A program made the translations under genes and the position numbers. 64,000 nt of DNA from Klebsiella indica. GTDB lineage: Bacteria; Pseudomonadota; Gammaproteobacteria; Enterobacterales; Enterobacteriaceae. The notes beneath the pieces were generated by a model. The model did no database searches, was not told the DNA's origin, and worked only from the letters and a program-made list of their open reading frames with translations. The stretch covers positions 1 to 64,000 of the forward strand of contig NZ_VCHQ01000009.1 of assembly GCF_005860775.1 (NCBI RefSeq), written 5' to 3'. Shown here one piece after another: positions 27,376-36,805 of this stretch (its first letter is position 1; every line of letters begins with the position of its first letter).

Positions 27376-28521
27376 GTGGCGATGAAGCTGTATACTCTTG
27401 ATGAAACCTGCCTGGAAAACGCGCGCGCGGGCTTAAAGCAGCCGTTCTCGCCGCTGCAACTGGCGCTCAGTAAGCTGGTGGCGGAGGCTGATATTCTGCG
27501 GCGTGAAGCGCCGGAGAGTGTGGTGCATAAAAAACTGCGTCCGGTGAGCGGCGATGCGCACGATTATTACAGTCTGGGCACCTACTGGTGGCCGAACCCA
27601 CGGCGGCCAAACGGGCTGCCCTATATTCGCCGCGATGGGCATGTCAACCCGCAATGTGAAAATAACGACACCGATACCTCGCGCATTATCCGCATGTGCG
27701 AGCGGTGCCTGACGCTGGGGCTGGCGTGGTATTTCACCGGTCAGCGTCAGTATGCGCAGGCGGCCGCGCAGCAGATCCGCTGCTGGTTTCTTGATACCGA
27801 TACGCGCATGAATCCGCATCTTAACTACGGCCAGGCAATCCCGGGGATTGTCTCCGGGCGCGGTACCGGGCTTATCGACACTCGCTTGCTGTGGATGGTG
27901 GTGGATACTATCGGGCTGATTAATACGGCGAGCGTGCTGAATACCGATGATATTATCGGCCTGCATCAGTGGTTCCGTGATTTTAATCACTGGATGTATT
28001 ACAGCGAAATCGGCCACTCCGAGTACGTCTGGCACAACAACCACGGCACCTGGTATGACGCTCAGCGCACGGTTAATGCGCTGTTCTACGGCGATAAAGG
28101 GTTAGCTGCGCGGATCATTGAGCAGGGGATCACCCAGCGTATGGCGGCGCAGATTGACCAGGACGGCAAGCAGACGATGGAGCTGGAGCGCACTATTCCG
28201 TTCCACTACTCGCTGTTTAATCTGGAGGCGCATCTGTTGCTTAACCGCTACGCCGAGCATGTTGAGTTCGATCGCTGGAATGCTATCCGCGACGGGCGTG
28301 GAGTGAAGCAGGGGATTGATTATCTGGTGCCGTTTATCCGCGAACCGGATCTCTGGCCGTATAGCGATTTGCAGGGGATTGTCTGGGATAGCGCGCTGCG
28401 GGTGCTGCTGCAGTCAGTACGGGGCTATGCAAAGCAATCGGCCAGTTACCGCGAAGCGCTGAAGTGTTTGCCGCAGGAGACGCTACAGTTAAGGGAACAG
28501 CTGATGTGGTGCGCGGGTTGA
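27376..28521 (+). CDS. Cytoplasmic alginate_lyase-domain protein
   Basis: 381 aa with no signal peptide. It shares with the periplasmic protein at 21416-22654 the blocks YWWPNP...GLPYIRRDG, LNYGQAIPGI-SGRGTGLIDTR and WHNNHGTWYD. Two members of one lyase family therefore serve the two sides of the importer. GTG at 27376 has AGGAGG nine bases upstream; ATG at 27382 with AAGG five bases upstream is an equally possible start. It is the last gene of the ABC operon, 1 bp after the ATPase stop, followed by a REP pair. Substrate unproven. Confidence 0.85.
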   Translation: MAMKLYTLDETCLENARAGLKQPFSPLQLALSKLVAEADILRREAPESVVHKKLRPVSGDAHDYYSLGTYWWPNPRRPNGLPYIRRDGHVNPQCENNDTDTSRIIRMCERCLTLGLAWYFTGQRQYAQAAAQQIRCWFLDTDTRMNPHLNYGQAIPGIVSGRGTGLIDTRLLWMVVDTIGLINTASVLNTDDIIGLHQWFRDFNHWMYYSEIGHSEYVWHNNHGTWYDAQRTVNALFYGDKGLAARIIEQGITQRMAAQIDQDGKQTMELERTIPFHYSLFNLEAHLLLNRYAEHVEFDRWNAIRDGRGVKQGIDYLVPFIREPDLWPYSDLQGIVWDSALRVLLQSVRGYAKQSASYREALKCLPQETLQLREQLMWCAG

Positions 28522-28538
28522 TAGAAACTAAATTCCAG

Positions 28539-28607
28539 GCCTGATAAGCGCAGCGCCATCAGGCTCGGTGCGGTAAGATGCCGGATGGCGGCGTTGCCTT
28601 ATCCGGC
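28539..28607. repeat. REP pair (BIME-like) after the lyase/ABC operon
   Basis: Two REP-type hairpins: GCCTGATAAG...CATCAGGC (28539-28564) and GCCGGATGGCG...TTATCCGGC (28580-28607). They lie between convergent genes and mark the right border of the accessory locus. Confidence 0.85.
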
Positions 28608-28622
28608 GGACATGATTGCCGC

Positions 28623-28967
28623 TTACACCGCCGCGATAATCTTAATCTCGACTTTATAACGCGGGTTCATCAGCTTCGCCTGTACCGTACAGCGAACTGG
28701 CGCATGCCCTGCGACGACCCAGGCATCCCAGGCCTGGTTCATGGCCGCAAAATCGTCGCCGTCGGCGAGAAAAATGGTGGCATCAAGTATACGCGACTTG
28801 TCGCTGCCCTGTTTTTCCAGCACCGCGTCAATCTGCGCCAGTGTGTCGGCGGTTTGCGCGCAGGCGTCGGCGTCAAGGTTTGATGGTACGCCGGTGTAGT
28901 ACAGCGTCTGGTTGTGAATAACAACATCAGACCAGCGGGCTTCGGCATCGATACGCGTAATAGTCAT
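28623..28967 (-). CDS. yoaB: RidA/YjgF-family protein YoaB
   Basis: 114 aa, the same length as E. coli YoaB. It is a trimeric RidA-fold protein with conserved R in APVRCTVQAKL and N in LMNPRYKVEI. Family members deaminate reactive enamine/imine intermediates, but YoaB's own substrate is not known. ATG at 28967 has GAGGAA eight bases upstream; an ATG six bases earlier abuts the ribosome site. It is divergent from yoaA. Confidence 0.93.
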   Translation of the reverse strand: MTITRIDAEARWSDVVIHNQTLYYTGVPSNLDADACAQTADTLAQIDAVLEKQGSDKSRILDATIFLADGDDFAAMNQAWDAWVVAGHAPVRCTVQAKLMNPRYKVEIKIIAAV

Positions 28968-29099
28968 GTTCATTTCCTCGTTGTTCCGGTTCATTAAGCT
29001 GCGGCAAGACTGCCACAATGTTTCTCCTGCGTCACTACCCGTGCTGGCGAAAACCACGCCACCCTGACATAATCACTGTCCAAATAACCAGGGGGTAAT

Positions 29100-31010
29100 G
29101 TGATCGACGATTTTGCAGCAGACGGCCAGCTGGCCAGCGCGATTGCGGGATTTAAACCACGCGAACCGCAGCGCCAGATGGCTTTCGCCGTCGCCAGCGC
29201 GATTGAAGAAACCCGCCCGCTGGTGGTTGAGGCGGGCACCGGGACCGGCAAAACCTACGCTTATCTGGCGCCTGCGCTACGGGCCAACAAGAAAGTCATT
29301 ATCTCCACCGGCTCGAAAGCATTGCAGGATCAGCTCTACAGCCGGGATTTGCCCACCGTCGCCAACGCGCTGAAGTTCACCGGCAAACTGGCCTTGCTGA
29401 AAGGGCGTTCCAACTACCTCTGCCTTGAGCGTCTTGAGCAACAGGCGCTTGCCGGAGGGGATCTGCCGGTACAAACCCTCAGCGATGTGATTCTGCTGCG
29501 CTCGTGGTCGAATCAAACCGTGGATGGCGATATCAGCACCTGCGTGAGCGTTGCCGAAGACTCGCTGGCCTGGCCGCTGGTGACCAGCACCAACGATAAT
29601 TGCCTCGGTAGCGACTGCCCGCTATATAAAGAGTGCTTTGTGGTGAAAGCGCGTAAAAAGGCGATGGATGCCGACGTGGTGGTCGTTAACCACCATCTGT
29701 TTCTTGCCGATATGGTGGTGAAAGAGAGCGGCTTTGCCGAGCTTATTCCGGAGGCGGAAGTGATGATCTTCGATGAAGCGCATCAGTTGCCGGATATCGC
29801 CAGCCAGTACTTTGGCCAGTCGCTCTCCAGCCGCCAGTTGCTGGATCTGGCGAAAGATATCACTATTGCTTATCGCACCGAGTTAAAAGATACCCGGCAG
29901 TTGCAGAAATGCGCTGACCGTCTTGCCCAGAGCACGCAGGATTTTCGCCTGCAGCTCGGGGAGCCAGGCTATCGCGGCAATTTGCGCGATCTGCTGGCGG
30001 ATAACAATATTCAGCGCGCGTTGCTGCTCCTCGATGATGCGCTGGAGCTGTGCTACGACGTGGCAAAGCTGTCGCTGGGGCGCTCAGCGTTGCTGGATGC
30101 CGCTTTCGAACGGGCAACGATTTACCGTGGCCGCCTCAAACGGCTGAAAGAGACCAACCAGCCGGGCTTTAGCTACTGGTATGAATGCACTTCCCGTCAC
30201 TTCACCCTGGCGCTGACTCCGCTCACGGTGGCGGATAAATTTAAAGACGTTATGACGCAAAAGTCCGGGAGCTGGATCTTTACCTCGGCGACGCTGTCGG
30301 TAAACGACGATTTGCACCATTTCACCGATCGTCTGGGGATTAGCGAAGCGCAAACGCTGCTGCTGCCCAGCCCCTTTGACTATGCCCATCAGGCGCTGCT
30401 CTGCGTGCCGCGTAATTTACCTTTGCCGAACAAGCCCGGCGCAGCGCGGCATCTGGCGGCAATGCTTAAACCGCTGATTGAAGCCAATGACGGGCGCTGT
30501 TTTATGCTGTGTACCTCGCACGCCATGATGCGCGATCTGGCGGAACAGTTCCGCGCGACCATGACCCTGCCGGTGCTGTTACAAGGGGAAACCAGTAAGG
30601 GCCAGCTTTTGCAGCAGTTCGTGAGCGCCGGGAATGCGTTGCTGGTGGCGACCAGCAGCTTCTGGGAAGGGGTGGACGTGCGCGGCGATACCCTCTCGCT
30701 GGTGATTATCGACAAACTGCCGTTCACCTCGCCGGACGATCCGCTCCTCAAAGCGCGCATGGAAGATTGTCGTCTGCGCGGCGGCGATCCTTTCGATGAG
30801 GTCCAGCTACCGGATGCGGTGATTACGCTAAAACAGGGGGTGGGGCGCCTGATTCGCGACATTGACGATCGCGGGGTGCTGGTGATCTGCGATAACCGTC
30901 TGGTGATGCGCCCCTATGGCGCGGTGTTTCTCGCCAGCTTACCGCCCGCGCCGCGGACTCGCGATATCCGTCGGGCGATACGTTTTCTTGCGCTGCCGCC
31001 AGCGAGGTAA
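29100..31010 (+). CDS. yoaA: DinG/XPD-like iron-sulphur DNA helicase YoaA
   Basis: 636 aa, 5'-3' superfamily 2 helicase. Walker A EAGTGTGKT, four candidate Fe-S cysteines (NYLCLERL, STCVSV, DNCLGSDCP), DEAH box (IFDEAHQLPD) and C-terminal motif VI QGVGRLIR. E. coli YoaA works with the polymerase subunit HolC in repair and AZT tolerance. It starts at GTG with GGGGG four bases upstream. Confidence 0.95.
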   Translation: MIDDFAADGQLASAIAGFKPREPQRQMAFAVASAIEETRPLVVEAGTGTGKTYAYLAPALRANKKVIISTGSKALQDQLYSRDLPTVANALKFTGKLALLKGRSNYLCLERLEQQALAGGDLPVQTLSDVILLRSWSNQTVDGDISTCVSVAEDSLAWPLVTSTNDNCLGSDCPLYKECFVVKARKKAMDADVVVVNHHLFLADMVVKESGFAELIPEAEVMIFDEAHQLPDIASQYFGQSLSSRQLLDLAKDITIAYRTELKDTRQLQKCADRLAQSTQDFRLQLGEPGYRGNLRDLLADNNIQRALLLLDDALELCYDVAKLSLGRSALLDAAFERATIYRGRLKRLKETNQPGFSYWYECTSRHFTLALTPLTVADKFKDVMTQKSGSWIFTSATLSVNDDLHHFTDRLGISEAQTLLLPSPFDYAHQALLCVPRNLPLPNKPGAARHLAAMLKPLIEANDGRCFMLCTSHAMMRDLAEQFRATMTLPVLLQGETSKGQLLQQFVSAGNALLVATSSFWEGVDVRGDTLSLVIIDKLPFTSPDDPLLKARMEDCRLRGGDPFDEVQLPDAVITLKQGVGRLIRDIDDRGVLVICDNRLVMRPYGAVFLASLPPAPRTRDIRRAIRFLALPPAR

Positions 31011-31055
31011 TCTGGCGCAATATGTGGTAAGCTGCGCGCCATTTTGTGAATCTGC

Positions 31056-31182
31056 TATACCCAATGCATTTCGAGTGGCTTTGCGGCGGCAAGGGTGTGG
31101 TTCCCCGGAACATAGATAACGATGTGACGGGGATGAATGCACATAGCCCTGGCAAAATGTTGCTGGAAATACGAAGGGTATA
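31056..31182. repeat. ERIC (IRU) element, 127 bp
   Basis: The element opens with TATACCC and closes with GGGTATA, with imperfect complementary arms. The interior (GCGGCAAGG, TTCCCCGG, GACGGGGATGAATGCAC) follows the ERIC consensus. The length is exactly the canonical 127 bp. It sits in the yoaA-tsaB gap and ends 20 bp before the tsaB start, so it is probably transcribed as part of the leader. Confidence 0.85.
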
Positions 31183-31202
31183 TAACGAGAGCGTGACGAT
31201 CC

Positions 31203-31898
31203 ATGCGAATTCTGGCTATCGATACCGCCACGGAAGCTTGCTCCGCGGCGCTGTGGAATGATGGCACCCTTAGTGCTCATTTTGAAATCTGTCCCCGTGA
31301 ACATACGCAACGAATCCTGCCGCTGGTGCAGGATCTCCTCACTGAAAGCGGCATCCTACTGACCGGGCTTAATGCGCTGGCCTTTGGCCGCGGGCCGGGC
31401 AGTTTTACCGGCGTGCGTATCGGTATCGGTATCGCGCAGGGGCTGGCGCTGGGCGCTGAGTTGCCGATGATTGGCGTCTCTTCGCTGGCGACTATGGCCC
31501 AGGGGGCATGGCGCAAAACCGGCGCAACGCGCGTTCTGGCGGCGATTGACGCCAGAATGGGGGAAGTCTACTGGGCAGAATATCAGCGCGACGCGCAGGG
31601 CGTCTGGCACGGCGAAGCGAGTGAGTCGGTGCTCAAGCCTGAAGCGGTGAGCGAGCGGCTACAGCGGCTGGAAGGTGAGTGGGCGACAGTCGGAACTGGC
31701 TGGCAGGCGTGGCCGGAGATGGCTAAGGGCTCCGGTTTGACGCTGGTTGACGGGGAGATTCAGCTTCCTGAAGCTCAGGATATGCTGCCGCTGGCTTGTT
31801 ACCTGTTTACGGCGGGTAAAACCGTGGCGGTTGAACACGCGGAACCAGTTTATTTGCGTAATGAAGTGGCCTGGAAGAAACTTCCAGGCCGCGAATGA
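31203..31898 (+). CDS. tsaB: tRNA t6A synthesis protein TsaB
   Basis: 231 aa, the same length as E. coli TsaB (YeaZ). An ASKHA-fold partner of TsaD in the t6A37 tRNA-modifying complex (TsaBDE with TsaC product). Signature regions [27 protein letters not shown] and [14 protein letters not shown] are present. The start ATG follows GAGCGTGACGATCC, a weak ribosome site lying just after the ERIC element. Essential in E. coli. Confidence 0.96.
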   Translation: MRILAIDTATEACSAALWNDGTLSAHFEICPREHTQRILPLVQDLLTESGILLTGLNALAFGRGPGSFTGVRIGIGIAQGLALGAELPMIGVSSLATMAQGAWRKTGATRVLAAIDARMGEVYWAEYQRDAQGVWHGEASESVLKPEAVSERLQRLEGEWATVGTGWQAWPEMAKGSGLTLVDGEIQLPEAQDMLPLACYLFTAGKTVAVEHAEPVYLRNEVAWKKLPGRE

Positions 31899-31937
31899 AT
31901 CTCAGTAACACCAGGCCTGAGAAGAAGGAGTTGCATC

Positions 31938-32525
31938 ATGGCGGATCAAAAAACCGCAGTGCGTTGGTTAGTGGCGGCAGTGGTTGTCGCCGCGCTGAGT
32001 GGGTGCGCTTCGGTACCGGATGCCATTAAAGGCACCAGCCCGACGCCACAGCAGGATTTAATTCGGGTGATGAACGCGCCGCAGCTGTATGTTGGCCAGG
32101 AAGCGCGTTTTGGCGGTAAAGTTGTCAGCGTGCAGAATCAGCAGGGTAAAACCCGTTTAGAGATCGCGACTGTCAAGCTGGACAACGCTGCGCGTCCGGA
32201 ACTGGGGGAACCTTCGCGCGGGCGCATTTTTGCCGATGTGAACGGGTTTCTCGATCCGGTAGATTTTCGTGGTCAACTGGTTACCGTCGTTGGCCCGATC
32301 ACCGGTGTCGTGAATGGCAAAGTGGGCAGTACGCCATATAAATTCATGCTGATGAATGCGACGGGCTATAAGCGCTGGAACGTCGTGCAGCAGGTGGTGA
32401 TGCCGCCGCAGCCATTTGACCCGTGGCTGTTCGGCCCACGACCCTGGGGTTACGGATACGGTGGTTGGGGCTGGGGCTGGTATAATCAGGGCCCGGCAGA
32501 AGTGAGAAACGTTGTAACTGAATGA
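31938..32525 (+). CDS. yeaY: Slp-family outer-membrane lipoprotein YeaY
   Basis: 195 aa with a lipoprotein signal: hydrophobic [14 protein letters not shown], lipobox cysteine C23. The Slp domain follows, and the Gly/Trp/Tyr-rich C-terminus ([12 protein letters not shown]) is striking. E. coli YeaY is a sigma-E-linked lipoprotein; its function is unclear. AAGGAG lies nine bases before ATG. It forms a likely operon with tsaB and is followed by a terminator. Confidence 0.93.
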   Translation: MADQKTAVRWLVAAVVVAALSGCASVPDAIKGTSPTPQQDLIRVMNAPQLYVGQEARFGGKVVSVQNQQGKTRLEIATVKLDNAARPELGEPSRGRIFADVNGFLDPVDFRGQLVTVVGPITGVVNGKVGSTPYKFMLMNATGYKRWNVVQQVVMPPQPFDPWLFGPRPWGYGYGGWGWGWYNQGPAEVRNVVTE

Positions 32526-32548
32526 TTTTGTAGTTTTTATAAGTTAAA

Positions 32549-32580
32549 AGAAACAGCGGCTGGTCCGCTGTTTCTTCGTT
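32549..32580 (+). terminator. Rho-independent terminator of yeaY
   Basis: AGAAACAGCGG / CCGCTGTTTCT stem with a 5-base loop, followed by TCGTTTTC, 24 bp past the stop. Confidence 0.8.
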
Positions 32581-32643
32581 TTCAGTCAAATAAGAAAAAT
32601 AAATAGTGACGCGCTTCGCAACCTGTAAAACGGCTGATTAATA

Positions 32644-32668
32644 AACTGGTACGCTGAGTTAATATAAT
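32644..32668 (+). promoter_or_regulatory. fadD promoter with FadR operator
   Basis: AACTGGTACGCTGAGTT (32644-32660) matches the E. coli fadD FadR site AGCTGGTATGATGAGTT at 13 of 17. It lies just before a consensus -10 TATAAT (32663-32668), placing FadR over the spacer. fadR is in the same window. Confidence 0.75.
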
Positions 32669-32733
32669 GTTAACAGAATGATTTTTAATCAGGGGCTGTG
32701 ATGACGACGAATAGCTATTTCAGAGGTGATGCA

Positions 32734-34419
32734 GTGAAAAAGGTTTGGCTAAACCGTTATCCCGCAGATGTTCCCGCGGAGATAAACCCTGACCGCTATC
32801 AATCCCTGGTTGAACTGTTTGAACAATCCGTAACCCGTTATGCTGACCAACCGGCATTTATCAATATGGGTGAGGTGATGACCTACCGGAAGCTGGAGGA
32901 GCGCAGCCGGGCGTTCGCCGCTTATCTTCAGGAGGGATTAGGTTTACAAAAAGGCGACCGTGTTGCCCTGATGATGCCTAACTTATTGCAATATCCGGTG
33001 GCGCTGTTTGGTATCCTGCGCGCAGGGATGATCGTGGTAAACGTTAACCCGCTATACACGCCGCGTGAACTGGAGCACCAGCTTAATGACAGCGGGGCGG
33101 CGGCCATTGTGATTGTCTCTAACTTTGCACACACCCTGGAGAAGGTGGTCGATAAAACCCAGGTGAAGCACGTAATTTTAACGCGTATGGGCGATCAGCT
33201 CTCTACGGCAAAAGGGACGCTGGTGAACTTTGTGGTGAAGTACATTAAGCGGCTGGTGCCCAAATACCATCTGCCGGACGCGATCTCATTTCGTCGTGCG
33301 TTGCAGCACGGCTACCGAATGCAGTACATCAAACCGGAAATTGTTTCACAGGATCTCGCTTTCCTCCAGTATACCGGCGGGACAACCGGCGTGGCGAAAG
33401 GGGCAATGCTGACTCACCGCAATATGCTGGCGAACCTTGAGCAGGTGAATGCCACCTACGGGCCGCTGCTGCATCGCGGGAAAGAGCTGGTGGTCACCGC
33501 GCTGCCGCTGTATCACATCTTTGCGCTGACCATGAACTGTCTGCTGTTTATTGAACGGGGTGGGCAGAATCTGCTGATTACTAATCCGCGCGATATTCCA
33601 GGTATGGTCAAAGAGCTGGCGAAATACCCCTTCACCGCCATGACCGGGGTAAATACCCTGTTTAACGCTCTGCTTAATAACAAAGCGTTTCAGGAACTCG
33701 ACTTCTCCTCTCTGCATCTTTCCGCCGGTGGCGGGATGCCGGTACAGCAGGTGGTCGCTGAGCGCTGGGTGAAGCTGACCGGGCAATATCTTCTGGAAGG
33801 CTATGGCCTGACGGAGTGCGCGCCGCTGGTGAGCGTTAACCCGCACGATATTGATTATCACAGCGGCAGTATTGGTCTGCCGGTGCCCTCCACTGAAGCG
33901 AAACTGGTGGATGACGACGATAATGACGTGCCGCCGGGCGAGCCGGGCGAGCTGTGTGTGAAAGGGCCGCAGGTGATGTTGGGCTACTGGCAACGCCCGG
34001 ATGAGACGGCTGAAATCATTAAGGATGGCTGGCTGCATACCGGCGATATCGCGATAATGGATGAAGAGGGGTTTCTGCGCATCGTCGATCGTAAGAAAGA
34101 TATGATCCTCGTATCCGGGTTCAACGTCTATCCTAATGAAATTGAAGATGTGGTCATGCAACACCCCGGCGTGCAGGAAGTCGCTGCGGTGGGCGTGCCG
34201 TCAGGTAGCAGCGGTGAAACCGTCAAAATTTTCGTGGTTAAGAAAGCCCCGGCGCTGACGGAAGAGATGCTTATTACCTTTTGCCGTCGTCAGTTGACCG
34301 GCTACAAGGTTCCGAAGCTGGTCGAGTTTCGCGATGAACTGCCAAAATCCAATGTCGGTAAAATTTTACGGCGAGAACTGCGTGACGAAGCCCGCGCTAA
34401 AGTAGACAATAAAGCCTGA
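32734..34419 (+). CDS. fadD: Long-chain fatty-acid-CoA ligase FadD
   Basis: 561 aa from GTG at 32734 (AGAGG seven bases upstream), exactly the E. coli length; an in-frame ATG at 32701 would add 11 residues. Inner-membrane-associated acyl-CoA synthetase that activates exogenous fatty acids for beta-oxidation. AMP-binding motif [21 protein letters not shown], and the FACS signature region [10 protein letters not shown]...[10 protein letters not shown] are present. Repression by FadR is expected from the operator upstream. A strong terminator follows. Confidence 0.97.
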   Translation: MKKVWLNRYPADVPAEINPDRYQSLVELFEQSVTRYADQPAFINMGEVMTYRKLEERSRAFAAYLQEGLGLQKGDRVALMMPNLLQYPVALFGILRAGMIVVNVNPLYTPRELEHQLNDSGAAAIVIVSNFAHTLEKVVDKTQVKHVILTRMGDQLSTAKGTLVNFVVKYIKRLVPKYHLPDAISFRRALQHGYRMQYIKPEIVSQDLAFLQYTGGTTGVAKGAMLTHRNMLANLEQVNATYGPLLHRGKELVVTALPLYHIFALTMNCLLFIERGGQNLLITNPRDIPGMVKELAKYPFTAMTGVNTLFNALLNNKAFQELDFSSLHLSAGGGMPVQQVVAERWVKLTGQYLLEGYGLTECAPLVSVNPHDIDYHSGSIGLPVPSTEAKLVDDDDNDVPPGEPGELCVKGPQVMLGYWQRPDETAEIIKDGWLHTGDIAIMDEEGFLRIVDRKKDMILVSGFNVYPNEIEDVVMQHPGVQEVAAVGVPSGSSGETVKIFVVKKAPALTEEMLITFCRRQLTGYKVPKLVEFRDELPKSNVGKILRRELRDEARAKVDNKA

Positions 34420-34438
34420 GCTAAGAGTGAATCGCCAG

Positions 34439-34462
34439 ACGCCGGCTAAGCCGGCGTTTTTT
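34439..34462 (+). terminator. Rho-independent terminator of fadD
   Basis: ACGCCGGC-TAA-GCCGGCGT perfect stem followed by six T residues, just upstream of rnd. Confidence 0.9.
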
Positions 34463-34488
34463 ATGGGCGCAAGTTAAGAGAGTACGAT

Positions 34489-35625
34489 TTGAACTATCAG
34501 ATGATCACCACCGATGATGGCCTTCGCGCCATCTGTGAAGCGGCAAGCGCGGTTTCGGCCATTGCGCTGGATACGGAATTTGTCCGTACTCGTACCTATT
34601 ATCCCCAACTCGGTCTGCTTCAGCTGTTTGATGGCGAACAGGTTTTCTTGATTGACCCACTGGTCATTACAGACTGGGCGCCGATGCGTGAACTGCTGCT
34701 GAATAAAAACGTGACTAAATATCTGCATGCCGGCAGTGAAGATCTGGAAGTGTTTCTTAATGCTTTTCATTTGATGCCGCAACCGCTAATCGACACGCAA
34801 ATTCTGGCCGCGTTTTGCGGACGTCCGATGTCATGGGGATTTGCATCGATGGTCGAAGAGTATAGCGGCGTGGCGCTGGACAAAAGCGAATCACGGACCG
34901 ACTGGCTGGCCCGTCCGTTAACGGAACGCCAGTGCATTTATGCTGCTGCGGATGTCTGGTACCTGCTACCTATCGCCAACAAGTTAATGGCTGAAACTGA
35001 AGGCGCCGGCTGGCTATCCGCCGCGTTGGATGAATGCCAGTTAATGCAGCAGCGTCGTCAGGAGGTTCAGGATCCGGCGCAGGCGTGGCGCGATATCGGC
35101 AATGCCTGGCAACTGCGCACTCGCCAGTTGGGGTGTCTGCAACTGCTGGCCGACTGGCGTTTACGTAAAGCGCGCGAGCGTGACCTGGCGGTCAACTTTG
35201 TCATTCGAGAGGAACATCTGTGGAACGTCGCGCGCTATATGCCTGGCAGCCTGGGGGAGCTTGATAGCCTGGGGTTATCGGGCAGCGAAATTCGCTTCCA
35301 CGGTAAGACGTTGATAAGCCTTGTCGAAAAAGCGCAGGCGCTGCCGAAAGAGGCGTTGCCAGAGCCGCTACAGAACCTGGTTGATATGCCGGGGTATCGC
35401 AAGGTGTTTAAAGCGATTAAAGCGCTGGTACAGACGGTGAGCGTGGAGAAGGGCATAAGTGCGGAACTGCTGGCATCGAGAAGGCAGATTAATCAGTTGT
35501 TGAACGGGCACTGGGGGCTGAAAAACGGCAACGGGGAGCCAGAACTGATTTCCGGCTGGCGTGGTGAATTGATGGCCGATCGCCTGAAGGCGCTATTAAG
35601 CGAGTATCCGCGTTCAGAGATTTAA
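34489..35625 (+). CDS. rnd: Ribonuclease D
   Basis: 378 aa 3'-5' exoribonuclease for tRNA 3'-end maturation. DEDD motifs: ALDTEFVR (Exo I), HAGSEDLEVF (Exo II) and YAAADVWYL (Exo III); HRDC domain(s) follow in the C-terminal half. It begins at TTG, as E. coli rnd does; the unusual start keeps expression low there. Followed by a strong terminator. Confidence 0.96.
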   Translation: MNYQMITTDDGLRAICEAASAVSAIALDTEFVRTRTYYPQLGLLQLFDGEQVFLIDPLVITDWAPMRELLLNKNVTKYLHAGSEDLEVFLNAFHLMPQPLIDTQILAAFCGRPMSWGFASMVEEYSGVALDKSESRTDWLARPLTERQCIYAAADVWYLLPIANKLMAETEGAGWLSAALDECQLMQQRRQEVQDPAQAWRDIGNAWQLRTRQLGCLQLLADWRLRKARERDLAVNFVIREEHLWNVARYMPGSLGELDSLGLSGSEIRFHGKTLISLVEKAQALPKEALPEPLQNLVDMPGYRKVFKAIKALVQTVSVEKGISAELLASRRQINQLLNGHWGLKNGNGEPELISGWRGELMADRLKALLSEYPRSEI

Positions 35626-35652
35626 CGCGGGTGAGCGCACAGGGAGGGAAAT

Positions 35653-35683
35653 AACCGGCGTCGCATAGCGTTGCCGGTTTTTT
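35653..35683 (+). terminator. Rho-independent terminator of rnd
   Basis: ACCGGC / GCCGGT stem with a 13-base loop, then TTTTTT; located between convergent rnd and minE. Confidence 0.8.
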
Positions 35684-35697
35684 ACCACCTCGCAGGG

Positions 35698-35967
35698 TCA
35701 GGATTTCGACTCTTCGGTTTCCGGCAGGGTGACGTTCAACTCCAGAATCGAGATATCGCCGTCTTTCTGCTCCAACTGTACGCTGACCATTTCCGGGTCG
35801 ATCTGCACATACTTACAAATCACTTCCAGAATGTCTTTGCGCAACTGCGGCAGATAATGCGGTTCCGCATCGCTGCGACGACGTTCCGCGACAATGATTT
35901 GCAGGCGTTCTTTCGCAATGTTGGCCGTGTTCTTTTTCCGCGAGAGAAAAAAGTCGAGTAATGCCAT
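35698..35967 (-). CDS. minE: Cell division topological factor MinE
   Basis: 89 aa (E. coli 88). The N-terminal membrane-targeting and anti-MinCD segment begins [15 protein letters not shown], and the C-terminal topological domain runs from about residue 36. It stimulates MinD ATPase to drive pole-to-pole oscillation. Third gene of minCDE, 3 bp after minD. Confidence 0.98.
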   Translation of the reverse strand: MALLDFFLSRKKNTANIAKERLQIIVAERRRSDAEPHYLPQLRKDILEVICKYVQIDPEMVSVQLEQKDGDISILELNVTLPETEESKS

Positions 35968-35970
35968 AAT

Positions 35971-36783
35971 TTATCCTCCGAACAGGCGTTTGAGGAAACC
36001 TTTCTTCTCTTCTTCTACGAAGCGGAAAGGACGTTCTTCTCCGAGCAGACGTTCAACGGTATCGGCGTAGGCTTTACCCGCGTCCGAAGTCTCATCCAGA
36101 ATCACCGGTTCACCCTGGTTGGATGCGCGCAATACGGACTGATCTTCAGGAATGACGCCCACCAGGTTGATGCGCAGAATTTCCAGCACGTCCTCCATGC
36201 TGAGCATATCGCCCTTGTTCACTCGACCCGGATTATAGCGGGTCAGCAGCAGATGCTCTTTGATCGGATCTTCACCTTTTTCCGCCCGGCGGGATTTCGA
36301 TGCAAGAATGCCAAGGATACGGTCGGAGTCGCGGACGGAGGAGACTTCCGGGTTGGTGGTGATAACGGCTTCATCCGCGAAATACAGCGCCATCAGCGCG
36401 CCGGTTTCGATACCAGCCGGAGAGTCGCAGATGATAAAATCAAAACCCATCTTTTTCAGTTCTTCGAGAACCTTGTCTACGCCTTCGCGGGTCAGGGCTT
36501 CTTTATCACGGGTCTGCGAGGCTGGAAGGATATAGAGGTTCTCCGTACGCTTGTCTTTGATAAGCGCCTGATTTAAGGTGGCGTCTCCCTGGATGACGTT
36601 GACGAAGTCATAAACGACGCGACGCTCACAGCCCATGATCAGGTCAAGGTTACGCAGACCGATATCGAAGTCGATGACGACCGTTTTTTTTCCCTTCTGG
36701 GCCAAACCAGTAGCGATGGCCGCGCTGGAGGTGGTCTTGCCAACGCCTCCTTTACCCGAAGTCACAACAATAATGCGTGCCAT
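35971..36783 (-). CDS. minD: Septum-site-determining ATPase MinD
   Basis: 270 aa, ParA/MinD family ATPase. Deviant Walker A GKGGVGKT at residues 10-17 with signature lysine K11, switch region ICDSPAGIE, and a C-terminal amphipathic membrane anchor (KKGFLKRLFGG). It recruits MinC to the membrane to block FtsZ rings at the poles. Middle gene of minCDE. Confidence 0.98.
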   Translation of the reverse strand: MARIIVVTSGKGGVGKTTSSAAIATGLAQKGKKTVVIDFDIGLRNLDLIMGCERRVVYDFVNVIQGDATLNQALIKDKRTENLYILPASQTRDKEALTREGVDKVLEELKKMGFDFIICDSPAGIETGALMALYFADEAVITTNPEVSSVRDSDRILGILASKSRRAEKGEDPIKEHLLLTRYNPGRVNKGDMLSMEDVLEILRINLVGVIPEDQSVLRASNQGEPVILDETSDAGKAYADTVERLLGEERPFRFVEEEKKGFLKRLFGG

Positions 36784-36805
36784 AGAAATTCCTTGTTAAA
36801 AGGGA

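Noticed and set aside
19398-28521. Lyase/ABC locus as a recent plasmid-type genomic island
   Set aside because: No integrase, tRNA border or direct-repeat ends, and coding composition is like the core; only its promoter region is strongly AT-rich.
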